A stretch of 64,000 nucleotides of DNA from Luteimonas colneyensis (GCF_014836665.1 NZ_JACSQJ010000002.1:281242-345241); one strand, 5' to 3'. Numbered from the stretch's first letter, positions 8,379 to 17,225 are shown. Notes: generated by a model from the sequence alone, not told the origin. A program made the numbers and translations.

Positions 8379-8415
8379 GCGTGCCCGCTGGCCGGGTGAC
8401 AGCCGGCGGGCACGC
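8379..8415. terminator. terminator hairpin between the barrel protein and LysR genes
   Basis: A 14-bp stem (GCGTGCCCGCTGGC with GCCGGCGGGCACGC, one mismatch) with a 9-base loop, followed by GTCTTTGG. It lies between two convergent genes and could serve both, although the U tract is weak. Confidence 0.65.
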
Positions 8416-8442
8416 GTCTTTGGCCGGGCGGAACCCGGCCGC

Positions 8443-9345
8443 TCAAGCTTCCACCGGGTCGGGTGCCGAACGGAGCACGTCGACCAGCGCACGTAACGCC
8501 GGAGGCACGGCGCGGTGCCCGGGGTAGTACAGGGCCATCCGCTCGGTGCCATGCATCCAGTCGGACAGCACGCACCTGAGCCGGCCCGCGGCGATGGCCG
8601 GCCCGGCGGCCCGGTCCACCACGTAGGCGATGCCGAGCCCGCGCTCGGCGGCGTCGACCATCAGCTCCTCGTCGTCCAGCACCAGCGCGGCATCCGTGTC
8701 GACCAGGCTCTCCTGCCCGGCACGCTCGAATTCCCAGCGGTACAGCCGGCCGCCGGGCAGGCGATGGCCGACCAGCCGATGCCGTGCCAGGTCGTCCGGC
8801 GCGCGTGGCTCGCCGGCCTGGGCGAGATAGTCCGGGGAGGCCACGCACACGAAGCCGACCGGCCTGCCGAAGGGCACGGCCACCATGTCCGCGGGAATGG
8901 AGCCGGCCAGGCGCACGCCGGCGTCGAACCCGGCGCCGACGATGTCGACCAGGCGTCCCTCGGCCACCAGGTCGACCCGCACGTCGGGGAAGCGCGCGGC
9001 CACCAGGGGCAACACGTTGCGAACGAGGTGCCCGGCCACCACCCGAGGCGCGTTCACCCGCACCCGGCCGGAGATGCGTCCGTGGAAGGCGGAGGTGGCC
9101 TCCAGGGCCTCGTCCAGCGACTGCATGGCACCGCGCAGCCGCTCGAGCAGCGCCGCGCCCGCTTCGGTGGGCGAAACGCTGCGCGTGGTCCGGTGCAGCA
9201 GGCGCACCCCCAGCCGTTCCTCGAGCGCGCGCACCGCGTGGCTCAGCGTGGACGGGGCGGATCCGAGCTCGTCCGCCGCGCGACGGAAGCTGCGGTGGCT
9301 GGCCACGGCGAGGAAGGCGGCGAGTTCGTTGAGGGAGGGGCGCAT
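8443..9345 (-). CDS. LysR-family transcriptional regulator
   Basis: 300 aa from ATG 9345. The winged HTH is in the first 60 residues (LAAFLAVASHRSFRRAADELGSAPSTLSHAVRALEERLG...LLHRTTRSV), followed by a LysR substrate-binding domain resembling the CrgA/DsdC-like group (RISGRVRVNAP, FPDVRVDL, AGFDAGVRL). It is divergent from the RidA-family gene, so it probably controls that gene and itself. An inverted repeat TGCTGC-gattctt-GCAGCA of the T-N11-A LysR type abuts its start codon. The inducer is unknown. Confidence 0.9.
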   Translation of the reverse strand: MRPSLNELAAFLAVASHRSFRRAADELGSAPSTLSHAVRALEERLGVRLLHRTTRSVSPTEAGAALLERLRGAMQSLDEALEATSAFHGRISGRVRVNAPRVVAGHLVRNVLPLVAARFPDVRVDLVAEGRLVDIVGAGFDAGVRLAGSIPADMVAVPFGRPVGFVCVASPDYLAQAGEPRAPDDLARHRLVGHRLPGGRLYRWEFERAGQESLVDTDAALVLDDEELMVDAAERGLGIAYVVDRAAGPAIAAGRLRCVLSDWMHGTERMALYYPGHRAVPPALRALVDVLRSAPDPVEA

Positions 9346-9348
9346 GAT

Positions 9349-9367
9349 TGCTGCGATTCTTGCAGCA
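9349..9367. promoter_or_regulatory. candidate LysR-box operator
   Basis: The imperfect palindrome TGCTGCGATTCTTGCAGCA fits the T-N11-A shape of LysR binding sites and lies in the 133-bp spacer between the divergent lysR-type and ridA-type genes, 4 bp upstream of the regulator's start codon. Position suits autorepression; binding is inferred only. Confidence 0.45.
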
Positions 9368-9478
9368 GCGCATGCGGATTCCAATGTCTTATCGCATCAG
9401 TCGCCGGCTGGTATTCCTGTCGTCGGCCACGGAGAAGACCCCTCCGGACGCCGCCCCCCCCACCGACCGGAGCAGGAC

Positions 9479-9877
9479 ATGCCCACCCGCGAACCCGTGT
9501 TTCCATCCAGCCGCCAGGCGCTCTATTCGATCAATCGCTATTCCGCCGCCATCCGCTCGGGCGACCTGCTGTTCGTGTCCGGACAGGTCGGCAGCCGCGA
9601 GGACGGCTCGCCCGAACCGGACTTCGGTGCCCAGGTCCAGCGGGCCTTCGACAACCTGGCCGACGTGCTTGCCGCCGCGGGCTGCGGCATGGACGACATC
9701 ATCGACCTCACCACCTTCCACACCGACCCGGAGGCGCAGTTCGCCGTGGTCAGCGAGGCGAGGGACCGGGTGTTCCCGCGCGCGCCGTACCCGAACTGGA
9801 CAGCCGTCGGCGTCAACTGGCTCGCCGGCTTCGACTTCGAGGTCAAGGTCATCGCGCGCATCCCGCCGCCGGCCTGA
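9479..9877 (+). CDS. RidA/YjgF/UK114-family protein
   Basis: 132 aa, the usual length of the RidA superfamily of trimeric enamine/imine deaminases and their relatives. Family features: SGDLLFVSGQVG in the first strand pair, QVQRAFDNLADVLAAAGCGMDDIIDLTTF in the long helix and following strand, and PYPNWTAVGVNWLAG in place of the archetypal Rxx...R...G-E ending. The Arg that binds the substrate carboxylate in true RidA is not obviously conserved (NWTAVGV where RidA has PAR.AVEV), so this is likely a non-archetypal subfamily with a different substrate. It is divergent from, and probably regulated by, the LysR protein. Confidence 0.85.
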   Translation: MPTREPVFPSSRQALYSINRYSAAIRSGDLLFVSGQVGSREDGSPEPDFGAQVQRAFDNLADVLAAAGCGMDDIIDLTTFHTDPEAQFAVVSEARDRVFPRAPYPNWTAVGVNWLAGFDFEVKVIARIPPPA

Positions 9878-9923
9878 GCCCCGGGTCGCAGGGGCTGCGA
9901 ACGCATCGCCTTAGACTGTCGGC

Positions 9924-11492
9924 ATGAATGTCGAAACCGTGCTGGTGCTTCTCCTGGTGGTCGCGATCGCGGCCATCGCGTTCCTCGTCGCGCAGTTGCG
10001 CCGTAATCCGCTGGAGGCCGAACTGCGCGCCGAACGCGAGGCCGCCCGCGCCGCGGTGGAGGCCGCGGGCCGGCTGCAGGGCCAGCTTGGCGCCGTGACC
10101 GCCGAGCTGGACGGGGCGCGGGCCCGCCACCAGCGCGATGCGGAGGCCCTCGAGGCCGCGCGCGCCGCGCTCGAATCGGCCCGTACGCAGGCCGGGCTGG
10201 CCGAGCGCAGCCTGGCCGAACGCAGCGAGGCACTGGCCTCGATGCAGCGCCGCGCCGAGGCCGCCGAAGCCAACTGCGGCGAACTGCGGCAGCAGTGCTC
10301 CAACGCCGAGCGCCGCTGCGCGGAGCTCACCGCCAACCTCGAGCACTCCCAGCGCGCGCGCGCCGAGATGCAGGCTTTCGTCGACGAGGCGCGCACGCGG
10401 CTGTCGTCCGACTTCGCGGCGCTCGCCGGCAAGGTGTTCGACGAGCGCGGCAAGCAGTTCGAGGCCAGCGTGCGCGCGGCCAACACCCAGGGCCGCGCCG
10501 ACATCGAGACCCTGCTCAAGCCTTTCCATGACCGCCTGGGCGAGTTCCGCAACCGCATCGACACGCTCTACAGCGAAGAGGCGAAGGAGCGCTCCGCCCT
10601 GTTCGGCGCGGTCACCGAGCTCAAGACCCTCAACCAGGACATGGCCGGCCACACCGCGGCGCTGACGCGCGCGCTGAAGGGCAGCAGCAAGGTGCGCGGC
10701 GACTGGGGCGAGCTGATCCTGGAAAGCGTGCTGCGCGGCAGCGGCCTCGAGGAGGGCGTGCACTTCGAGCGCCAGGCCGGCGTGCGCGACGACGAAGGCC
10801 GCGCGCTGCGCCCGGACGTGGTGGTGTTCCTGCCCGACGAGCGCAGTGTGGTGGTCGACAGCAAGGTCAACCTGGTCGCATGGCAGGAGGCGATGGATGC
10901 GTCCGACGAGCCCGAGCTGCACGCCGTCGCGCTGCGCCGCCATTGCGATGGCCTGCGCCGGCACGTGAAGGACCTGGCCGACCGGGCCTATCCGGCTGCG
11001 GTCGGGCCGCATGCGCTCGACGTCACCATCGCCTTCGTGCCGATCGAGGGCGCGCTGTCGGCGGCGCTGGGCTCGGACCCGTCGCTGCAGACCTACGCCT
11101 TCGAGAACAAGGTGGTGTTCGCTTCGCCGAACACGCTGATGGCGCTGCTGCGCGTGGTCGACCGGCTGTGGACGCGCGACCGCATCCACCGCCAGGCGCT
11201 GCAGATCGGCGAGACCGGCGGGCTGCTGCTGGATGCGCTGCAGGGCTTCCTCGAGGACTTCGAGCAGGTGGGCACGCGGCTGGACGCGGTGCAGAAGTCC
11301 TATGGCAACGCGAAGCGGCGGCTGGATGAATCCAACCGCAGCGTGCTGGCACGCGCGCGCAAGCTCACGGAGCTGGGCGTGCGCGGCAAGAAGGCGCTGC
11401 GCGAGGAGCTGAAGCCGGACGGGGCGGCGCTGGCGCTGCCGGCGGCGGAGGACGAGGCCGAAGTGGCGGCCGATGGCGACGCGACCGTCTGA
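9924..11492 (+). CDS. rmuC: DNA recombination protein RmuC
   Basis: 522 aa. An N-terminal membrane anchor (VLLLVVAIAAIAFLVAQL, residues about 6-23) is followed by a long Ala/Glu/Arg-rich coiled coil (about 25-170) and then the RmuC domain, which has a restriction-endonuclease-like core: DWGELILESVLRGSGLEEG, RPDVVVFLPDERSVVVDSKV (Asp...DxK) and a C-terminal KSYGNAKRRLD region. RmuC limits recombination at inverted repeats and DNA-structure rearrangement in E. coli. This region is independent of recBCD, 8 kb away. Assignment is confident; biochemical action is inferred from the family. Confidence 0.93.
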   Translation: MNVETVLVLLLVVAIAAIAFLVAQLRRNPLEAELRAEREAARAAVEAAGRLQGQLGAVTAELDGARARHQRDAEALEAARAALESARTQAGLAERSLAERSEALASMQRRAEAAEANCGELRQQCSNAERRCAELTANLEHSQRARAEMQAFVDEARTRLSSDFAALAGKVFDERGKQFEASVRAANTQGRADIETLLKPFHDRLGEFRNRIDTLYSEEAKERSALFGAVTELKTLNQDMAGHTAALTRALKGSSKVRGDWGELILESVLRGSGLEEGVHFERQAGVRDDEGRALRPDVVVFLPDERSVVVDSKVNLVAWQEAMDASDEPELHAVALRRHCDGLRRHVKDLADRAYPAAVGPHALDVTIAFVPIEGALSAALGSDPSLQTYAFENKVVFASPNTLMALLRVVDRLWTRDRIHRQALQIGETGGLLLDALQGFLEDFEQVGTRLDAVQKSYGNAKRRLDESNRSVLARARKLTELGVRGKKALREELKPDGAALALPAAEDEAEVAADGDATV

Positions 11493-11519
11493 CGACGGTC
11501 GCTGCGCGTCGCGCGGGGA

Positions 11520-12638
11520 TCAGGGCGGGGTGGAGCCCGGCACGATCGGCATGACGTCGACGGGGACCGTGGGGTTGGTCTCGTCGTCGAGCAGGTAGTC
11601 CGGCAGGTCCTGCTGGTCCTCGCGGATGCGGTCGCCGTGGATCTGGTAGCTGCGGCGCTGCATCCAGGCGTCGCGCACCAGGGCGTACTCGTCGGCGGCG
11701 CCCTCGCGCAGGCGGTCGACGGCGAACAGCTGGGTGCGCAGGTCGACCAGCTGCAGGCCCTGCAGGCCGATGCGCACGGTGTCGTCGTTGATCTGGCGCG
11801 TGGGCGAGACCTGGCCGTCGCCGACCAGGCCGAACACGTCGCGCACGGTGCGCGGGCCGAACAGCGGCAGTTCGACGAAGCGCGACTGCTCCCAGCCCCA
11901 CACGCCCAGGGTCTGGCCGAAGTCCTCGCTGCGGTTGGGGATGCGCATGCGCGTGGCCGGATCGAACAGGCCGCCGACGCCGATCGTGGCGTTGACCAGG
12001 AAGCGGCCCAGCGACTGCCCGGCCTGCTTCGGCTTGCCCTGCAGCAGCGCGTTGAGCGCGCTCACCGGCTGGCCGAGGTTGGAGAAGAAGTTGCCCACGC
12101 CCAGGCGCACCGGTCGCGGCACGACCTTGACGTAGGCGCGCGCCAGCGGCTCGGCCACGGCGCGGTCGATGGCCATGTTGAAGCCGTGGACCTTGCGGTT
12201 CCAGTTCTCCCACGGATCGTGGCCGGGGGCGCCGATGGTGGCGGGCTCCGGCAGCGTCGGATCGGCGATCGGGTCGTAGACCTCACCGCCGTAGATCGCG
12301 GCGAAGTCGAGCTCGGCCTGGGTGGCGGCGGAGCTGGCGGCATCCATGTCTGCAGATGCGGGTCCGTCGATTCCGCCTTCGCCGTCCACGCCGACATCGC
12401 CCGCGGTAGTGGAATCGAGCGCCGGCTGGCCGGCCTCGTAGGACCCACCGTCCGTAACGGTCGAGGCCATGTCGGCGTGCGGCGTTGCCACGTCGCTCGC
12501 GGCCACCGGCGGCGCGTCGGCGGGCGCGGGCGTGCGCGGCGCGTGACCCGCGCAGCCCGCCAGCAGGACGAGGCCCAGCGCCAGCGCGGTGGCGCGCAGC
12601 GGGGCGGAAGACGGGCTGTGCATGCGGTGGATGCCCAT
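11520..12638 (-). CDS. mlaA: MlaA (VacJ) outer-membrane phospholipid-removal lipoprotein
   Basis: 372 aa. The lipoprotein signal has its lipobox at LLAGC. A long Pro/Ala/Asp-rich linker (residues about 30-130) precedes the MlaA domain, with family stretches DPWENWNRKVHGFNMAIDR, VRLGVGNFFSNLGQP, FLVNATIGVGGLFDPA and the DVFGLVGDG region. MlaA forms a ring in the inner leaflet of the outer membrane and passes mislocalised phospholipids to MlaC. It is much longer than E. coli MlaA (251 aa) because of the linker and C-terminal tail. Last gene of the mlaFEDCBA operon, 1 bp after mlaB. Confidence 0.92.
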   Translation of the reverse strand: MGIHRMHSPSSAPLRATALALGLVLLAGCAGHAPRTPAPADAPPVAASDVATPHADMASTVTDGGSYEAGQPALDSTTAGDVGVDGEGGIDGPASADMDAASSAATQAELDFAAIYGGEVYDPIADPTLPEPATIGAPGHDPWENWNRKVHGFNMAIDRAVAEPLARAYVKVVPRPVRLGVGNFFSNLGQPVSALNALLQGKPKQAGQSLGRFLVNATIGVGGLFDPATRMRIPNRSEDFGQTLGVWGWEQSRFVELPLFGPRTVRDVFGLVGDGQVSPTRQINDDTVRIGLQGLQLVDLRTQLFAVDRLREGAADEYALVRDAWMQRRSYQIHGDRIREDQQDLPDYLLDDETNPTVPVDVMPIVPGSTPP

Positions 12639-12639
12639 G

Positions 12640-12936
12640 TCAGGTGCCGAAGCCGAGCGCGGCGTCCAGCCGGTAGGCCGCGCGCAGGTCGGACAGGCCG
12701 GGTGGGCTGCCGACGACCTCGATGCCGGCGCTGCCGGCCGCGTCGGCGAGCGCCGACAGCAGCGCCAGGCCGGCGCTGTCGACGCGGGTCACGCCGGTGA
12801 TGTCGATGCGACGCACGCCAGCGCACTGCGGGCGAGCGCTGCGCCACAGCGCGGGCACGCGCTCGCCGGTGACGTCGCCGCGGACCCGCAGCGCGTCACC
12901 CTCGCGACTGACGCCGGGATCAGTTGGTGCGGGCAT
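12640..12936 (-). CDS. mlaB: MlaB-type STAS-domain protein
   Basis: 98 aa STAS-domain protein. The fold is visible from the pattern VRRIDITGVTRVDSAGLALLSALADAA (the conserved D-SAG loop) and the closing LRAAYRLDAALGF. MlaB binds the MlaF ATPase in the inner-membrane MlaFEDB complex and supports its assembly and activity. The start overlaps the end of mlaC by 17 bp, which suggests translational coupling. Confidence 0.88.
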   Translation of the reverse strand: MPAPTDPGVSREGDALRVRGDVTGERVPALWRSARPQCAGVRRIDITGVTRVDSAGLALLSALADAAGSAGIEVVGSPPGLSDLRAAYRLDAALGFGT

Positions 12937-13585
12937 CGGCCTGGATCCGCCCCGCGCGCAGGTCGGCCGCGACGTCGCGGATCGACTTGCGCGAGAGCGG
13001 GGTGTCGAACTGCTGGCGGAAGGTCTGCACGAAGGACACGCCCTCGACCATCACGTCGAACACGCGCCAGCCGGCCGGCGTCTGCCGCATCAGGTAGTCG
13101 ACCGGGATCGGCTCGCCGCCCTGGCGCAGCATCTCGCTGGAGACCTTCACGCCAAGGCCGCGCGGCAGCGGTGTTTCCGACTTCACGCGCACGCGCAGGC
13201 GGGTGTTGAAGTCGAGCAGCGAGCTGCCGTAGCGGCGCATCAGGCTGTCGGCGAGCGCGTCGGCGAAGACCTTCACGTCGGCGTCGTCGGCACCACGGCC
13301 GTGGCGGCCCAGCACCTGGCGCGCGGAGTACTCGCGGTCGAACATCTGGTCGAACTCGCCGGCGATGAAGGCCTGCAGCTTGCTGCGGTCGGCGGTGAAC
13401 TCGGCGCGGCGCGAGTCCAGCGTCGACAGGATGCGCTGGCTGTTGTCGAGCACGAGCTTGCTGGGCGAGCCCTGCATGGTGGCGGCCGGCGCGGCCTGCG
13501 CCTGGGCCTGCGCGCAGGCGCCGAAGGGCGCGGTGGCGAGCAGGGCGGCGGCGAGGATCAGGGGAACCAGGGGGCGGGACGTCAT
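12920..13585 (-). CDS. mlaC: MlaC periplasmic phospholipid-binding protein
   Basis: 221 aa with a signal peptide (about 26 residues ending AQAQA). The MlaC/Ttg2D fold is recognisable from FIAGEFDQMFDREYSARQVLGRHGRGA, SLMRRYGSSLLDF, and the closing YLMRQTPAGWRVFDVMVEGVSFVQTFRQQF. It shuttles phospholipids between MlaA and the MlaFEDB complex. The ATG overlaps the end of mlaD by 4 bases. Confidence 0.93.
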   Translation of the reverse strand: MTSRPLVPLILAAALLATAPFGACAQAQAQAAPAATMQGSPSKLVLDNSQRILSTLDSRRAEFTADRSKLQAFIAGEFDQMFDREYSARQVLGRHGRGADDADVKVFADALADSLMRRYGSSLLDFNTRLRVRVKSETPLPRGLGVKVSSEMLRQGGEPIPVDYLMRQTPAGWRVFDVMVEGVSFVQTFRQQFDTPLSRKSIRDVAADLRAGRIQADARTN

Positions 13586-14127
13586 GGGGTGCTCTCCGTG
13601 GGGGGCGGGGTGTCGTCGGCAGGCGCGTCGGGCGCCGGGGTGCCGCCGGCATCGGCGCCATCTTCGCCAGTGCCGCTGAACATGTACTTGCCGACCATCT
13701 GCATCAGGTCGACGGCGGGTTGGGTGTAGACCAGCTCTTCGCCGGGCTTGAAGACCTCCAGGTCGCCACCGGGCTGCAGGCCGACATAGCTTTCGCCCAG
13801 CAGGCCGCCGGTGAGGATCTGGGCCGAGGTGTCGATCGGGATCTCGTTGAAGCGGCTGTCGATGGCCAGCGTCACGATGGTGTCGAACTTGACCGGATCA
13901 AGGTCGATCTTCGAGACGCTGCCGATCGTCACCCCGCCGACCTTCACCGGCGCGTTGGGGCGCAGCTGGCCGAGGTTGGTGAAGCGCGCGGTCAGCTCGT
14001 AGCTGTCGCGTGCGAAGCCGAACTTGCCGTTGGTCGATGCGACGGCCAGCACCAGCACCGACGCCAGCGCCAGCACCAGGAAAGCGCCGACGGCGAACTC
14101 GAGTCTTGGGCCACGGGATGTGTTCAT
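13582..14127 (-). CDS. mlaD: MlaD, MCE-domain lipid transporter subunit
   Basis: 181 aa from ATG 14127. A single N-terminal membrane helix (FAVGAFLVLALASVLVLAV) precedes the MCE domain (residues about 38-115: RFTNLGQLRPNAPVKVGGVTIGSV...IDTSAQILTGGLLGESYVGL), followed by a Pro/Asp-rich tail. MlaD forms the hexameric ring of the inner-membrane complex. A 108-bp hairpin repeat lies only 23 bp upstream of this start, between mlaE and mlaD, so distal operon expression has to read through it or start downstream of it. Confidence 0.93.
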   Translation of the reverse strand: MNTSRGPRLEFAVGAFLVLALASVLVLAVASTNGKFGFARDSYELTARFTNLGQLRPNAPVKVGGVTIGSVSKIDLDPVKFDTIVTLAIDSRFNEIPIDTSAQILTGGLLGESYVGLQPGGDLEVFKPGEELVYTQPAVDLMQMVGKYMFSGTGEDGADAGGTPAPDAPADDTPPPTESTP

Positions 14128-14150
14128 AAGGACACCTGGTAGAAGCTTTC

Positions 14151-14258
14151 TTGCCACGGATGACGCGGATGGACGCGGATTTTCACGGATAGAGCAGAAG
14201 CAATTCCTGTTTGGCTTTATCCGTGTAAATCCGTGTCATCAGCGTGCATCCGTGGCAA
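14151..14258. repeat. 108-bp imperfect hairpin (MITE-like) repeat inside the mla operon
   Basis: Perfect 11-bp termini, TTGCCACGGAT (14151-14161) and ATCCGTGGCAA (14248-14258), continue into about 45 bp of imperfect complementarity. Each arm holds repeated ACGCGGAT/CACGGAT words, and the loop is about 15 bases (CAGAAGCAATTCCTG region). It has no coding capacity. GC content is clearly below the flanking genes. The structure fits a non-autonomous mobile repeat or a transcript-processing hairpin; no target duplication was evident. Confidence 0.75.
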
Positions 14259-14274
14259 ATGCTCTTCACGTTGC

Positions 14275-15024
14275 TCATCTGAACAGCAGCGCGGAGAGGA
14301 CGAAGTTGAACATCAGGACCAGCAGCGAGGCGTTGACGACGGCGCGGGTGGTGGCGACCGAGGTGCCTTCGATCGTCGGCTCGGCGTGGAAGCCCACGTA
14401 GGCCGCGACCAGGGCCGCGGTGCCGCCGAAGATCGCCGACTTCAGGAACGCGACCAGGAAGTCGTCGCGGAAATCGACCACGTCGCGCATGGTCTGCCAG
14501 AAGGTGCCGTTGTCCACGCCCAGTACCTGCACCGCCTCGAACCAGCTGGCCGTGAGCGCCAGGCTGACGAAGAACGCGGTCAGCAGTGGCACGCAGACCA
14601 CCGCCGCCCAGAAGCGAGGCGCGACCGCCTTGGCCACCGGGTCGATGGCCATCAGGCCCAGGGCCTGGATCTGGTCGGTGGCGCGCATCAATGCGAGCTC
14701 CGCCGCGATCGAGGAGCCGGCGCGGCCGATGAACAGGAGCGCGGTCAGCACCGGCGCCAGTTCGCGGTACAGGCCCAGGCCGATCAGCACGCTGACCTGG
14801 TTGGCGGCGCCGTAGGTCTCGAGCGCGCGGTAGCCGAGCAGGGTCAGCGACAGGCCGACGAAAGCGCCGCCGACGGCGATGATCGGCAGCGAGCGCGCGC
14901 CGATCTTGTAGATCTCGCGCACGAGTTCGGCGAAGAAGTCGCGCGTCGGCTTCGAGGCGGCGAACACCGACAGCGAGAACAGGCCGGCGCGGCCAAGCGA
15001 GCGGGTGCTGGAGACGAAGGGCAT
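14275..15024 (-). CDS. mlaE: MlaE inner-membrane permease
   Basis: 249 aa, the usual size of the MlaE/YrbE permease. Family signatures: FFAELVREIYKIGARSLPIIAVGGAFVGLSLTLLGY, the cytoplasmic-facing FIGRAGSSIAAELALMRATDQIQALGLMAIDPVAKAVAPRFWAA, and five hydrophobic helices. It forms the transmembrane dimer that couples MlaF ATP hydrolysis to phospholipid movement. Its ATG overlaps the mlaF stop by one base. Confidence 0.94.
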   Translation of the reverse strand: MPFVSSTRSLGRAGLFSLSVFAASKPTRDFFAELVREIYKIGARSLPIIAVGGAFVGLSLTLLGYRALETYGAANQVSVLIGLGLYRELAPVLTALLFIGRAGSSIAAELALMRATDQIQALGLMAIDPVAKAVAPRFWAAVVCVPLLTAFFVSLALTASWFEAVQVLGVDNGTFWQTMRDVVDFRDDFLVAFLKSAIFGGTAALVAAYVGFHAEPTIEGTSVATTRAVVNASLLVLMFNFVLSALLFR

Positions 15025-15944
15025 CAGCGGGCCTCGGCGTCGGGGCGCGGCGCGGTGGCGACGTGGGGTGCGGCGGCTGCGTCGAGCACGTCGGCGACAA
15101 CGCGCGCCGGCGCGGCGGCTTCGGCGCGTGCCAGGGCATCGCGCGCGCTGGGCTGCGCCGAGGCCGGGTCGAAGGCGATCGGGCCGTCCGGCTCGCCGCG
15201 CAGGAACTGGCGCAGCAGCGGGTCGTCGCTGGCCTCGAGCTCGGCCGGCGTGCCGGCGAAGACGATGCCGCGGTTGGCGGTCACCAGCACCTGGTCGGCG
15301 ATCGGCACGGTCTCGCGCACGTGGTGGCTGACGATGATGCTGGTCATGCCGAGCGTGGCGTTGAGGCGCGCGATCAGCGACATGATCACGCCGGACGCGA
15401 TCGGGTCGAGGCCGGTCAGCGGCTCGTCGTAGAGCATCAGCGGCGGATCGAGCGCGATCGCGCGCGCCAGCGCCACGCGCCGCGCCATGCCGCCGGACAG
15501 CTCGCGCGGGTACAGGTCGGCGGCGGTGCGCAGGCCCACGGCGTGCAGCTTCATCAGCACCAGCTGCTCGATCACCGGGGTCGGCAGCGTGGTGTGCGTG
15601 CGCAGCGGCAGCGCCACGTTCTCGCCGGCGGTGAGGTCGGTGAGCAGGCCGTTGCCCTGCAGCAGCACGCCGATGCCCTTGCGCAGCGCGAGCAGCTCGC
15701 GGTGGCGGCGCGGCACCGGCTGGCCGAAAACCTCGACCGTGCCGGCCGCCGGCACCAGCTCGCCGGTCAGCGCCGCGAGCAGGGTCGATTTGCCGCTGCC
15801 CGAGGGCCCGAGGATGGCGGTGATGCTGCCGCGCGGCACCTCAAGGTCGATGCCCGACAGGATCGTGCGCGCACCGCGGTCCAGGCGCACGCCGGAGAGG
15901 CGGACGGCGGGGACGTTCGATGCGGGAGGCACGGCGTGGGGCAT
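15024..15944 (-). CDS. mlaF: MlaF ATP-binding protein
   Basis: 306 aa from ATG 15944; the longer frame upstream has no plausible start. ABC ATPase with Walker A GPSGSGKST, signature LSGGMARRVALARA, Walker B LMLYDEPLTGLDP and an H-loop at IIVSHHV. The C-terminus carries about 45 Ala-rich residues beyond E. coli MlaF (269 aa). In MlaF the C-terminal extension handshakes the neighbouring subunit, so the longer tail could affect dimer contacts. First gene of the operon; no strong promoter was recognised upstream. Confidence 0.94.
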   Translation of the reverse strand: MPHAVPPASNVPAVRLSGVRLDRGARTILSGIDLEVPRGSITAILGPSGSGKSTLLAALTGELVPAAGTVEVFGQPVPRRHRELLALRKGIGVLLQGNGLLTDLTAGENVALPLRTHTTLPTPVIEQLVLMKLHAVGLRTAADLYPRELSGGMARRVALARAIALDPPLMLYDEPLTGLDPIASGVIMSLIARLNATLGMTSIIVSHHVRETVPIADQVLVTANRGIVFAGTPAELEASDDPLLRQFLRGEPDGPIAFDPASAQPSARDALARAEAAAPARVVADVLDAAAAPHVATAPRPDAEAR

Positions 15945-16047
15945 TCTGGGATCGGGTGACAGGGCGGCAGAACCCGAGGAGCATGAGGCTCTGCCGCTGA
16001 ACAGGGGCAAGACAAGCCCATTATCCCTTGCAATGCGGGTGCGGTTG

Positions 16048-17139
16048 CTACACGTCAGCCGGTAGAGGCTGGGACCAATCCTGAATCGCTGCTTCGAACT
16101 CATCCTTGAAGTGGTACATCAGCCGATCCAGCTCCCAGCCATTCAGACCTGCGGACCGGGCGACTCCCAGAAAGAAGTCCTCTTCTTCCGTGTAGCTCCC
16201 CAAGGACAGTCCCAGAGCCGACAAGATCGATTTGATGCGGGCATCCACCGCGATACTGTCCCGGAAATCCTCGTGGTAGACATCCATCATGATGTTCCGC
16301 GCGTACTTCGGCCCAATCCCGGGAAACTGCTTGAGGAACCTGATTTTTGCATCGCGCCCTGGAAGAGCCAGGAGCTTGTCCCGGGCTGCGAGCGGCCCGC
16401 CAAGCATGTTGATGCGTTCGAAGCAGCCAAGAAGGAAGGCGGCCTTGCGATCTGGCATGCGGACCTTTGCCTCCCTGCAAACGGACTTCAACGTCGCCTC
16501 CCTGGCGTCCGGGGTCAGGCGGTCCAGGGCTTCGAAGGTGACACGATCGTAATTCGCCTTGTTGCCGATCAGTCCATGCCATCCGGACGATCGACCCATC
16601 GTCGCGAAACTTTGTAGGAGGAAGTGCCAGAGAAAATCCTCGCGACGCAGGTTGACGTAATCCGCCTTCAGGGCCTCAAGGTAATCAGCTTTTCCAAGCG
16701 AAATCATCTTCGCGATAGCCGCGAGCTTCTCCGACGCTTCTGTACGTGTCATCCAGTAAGTCTCTTGACAGCTTCCACGGGAGCGTGGCAGGAGCTCGGC
16801 CACGCCATTCTCAGTATCTATCCGGATCCAATCGCAGGGGTGTTCTGGCGTATCGGCAAACGTCGCATACAAGCAAACATCCGCCGCCAGCTTCCTGTTT
16901 CGATGACTCCGAGTCGATTTGAATCCAAGTGAAGTCCATCTGTCGAGCAAAAGCGCGAATCCCAGCGGGTCCATTGCGCCGTCGCGGAAAAGCTCGCCGT
17001 CGTGACAGCAGGAGCCGAAACTGGACGCTTCGCGGCGCAAGCCATGATCCTTGCGGCACCTGTCCCATCCGCCCGGATACTTGCGATCGATCACCCGGAT
17101 CGGAATGATCAGGTTGTAGAACTCGAGTCGAATGGCCAC
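16048..17139 (-). CDS. two-domain protein: MAIRLEF-type N-terminus fused to an HhH-GPD-like DNA-repair fold
   Basis: 363 aa from GTG 17139, chosen because GGAGG lies 6 bp upstream and the protein then starts MAIRLEFYNLIIPI. I recall this start from a family of short (about 110 aa) uncharacterised proteins with YPGGW and LFRDGAMDP. Residues about 1-115 form that domain. Residues about 130-363 are helical with a helix-hairpin-helix (FPGIGPKYARN, 272-282) and then SIAVDARIKSILSALGL with Asp299, the layout of HhH-GPD DNA glycosylases. The typical catalytic Lys and the Fe-S cysteines are not seen. The internal ATG at residue 130 (MTRTEA) may mark an ancestral gene fusion. GC is lower than the flanks, suggesting transfer. 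Divergent from a 57-aa gene. Confidence 0.6.
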   Translation of the reverse strand: MAIRLEFYNLIIPIRVIDRKYPGGWDRCRKDHGLRREASSFGSCCHDGELFRDGAMDPLGFALLLDRWTSLGFKSTRSHRNRKLAADVCLYATFADTPEHPCDWIRIDTENGVAELLPRSRGSCQETYWMTRTEASEKLAAIAKMISLGKADYLEALKADYVNLRREDFLWHFLLQSFATMGRSSGWHGLIGNKANYDRVTFEALDRLTPDAREATLKSVCREAKVRMPDRKAAFLLGCFERINMLGGPLAARDKLLALPGRDAKIRFLKQFPGIGPKYARNIMMDVYHEDFRDSIAVDARIKSILSALGLSLGSYTEEEDFFLGVARSAGLNGWELDRLMYHFKDEFEAAIQDWSQPLPADV

Positions 17140-17225
17140 CGGCGCCTCCGAAGCAACACCCGGACTGTGTGGCATTCCCGTCTCATGGTTTGCGATGTCC
17201 ACCATCCACCGCTCCGGGAGGGGTA

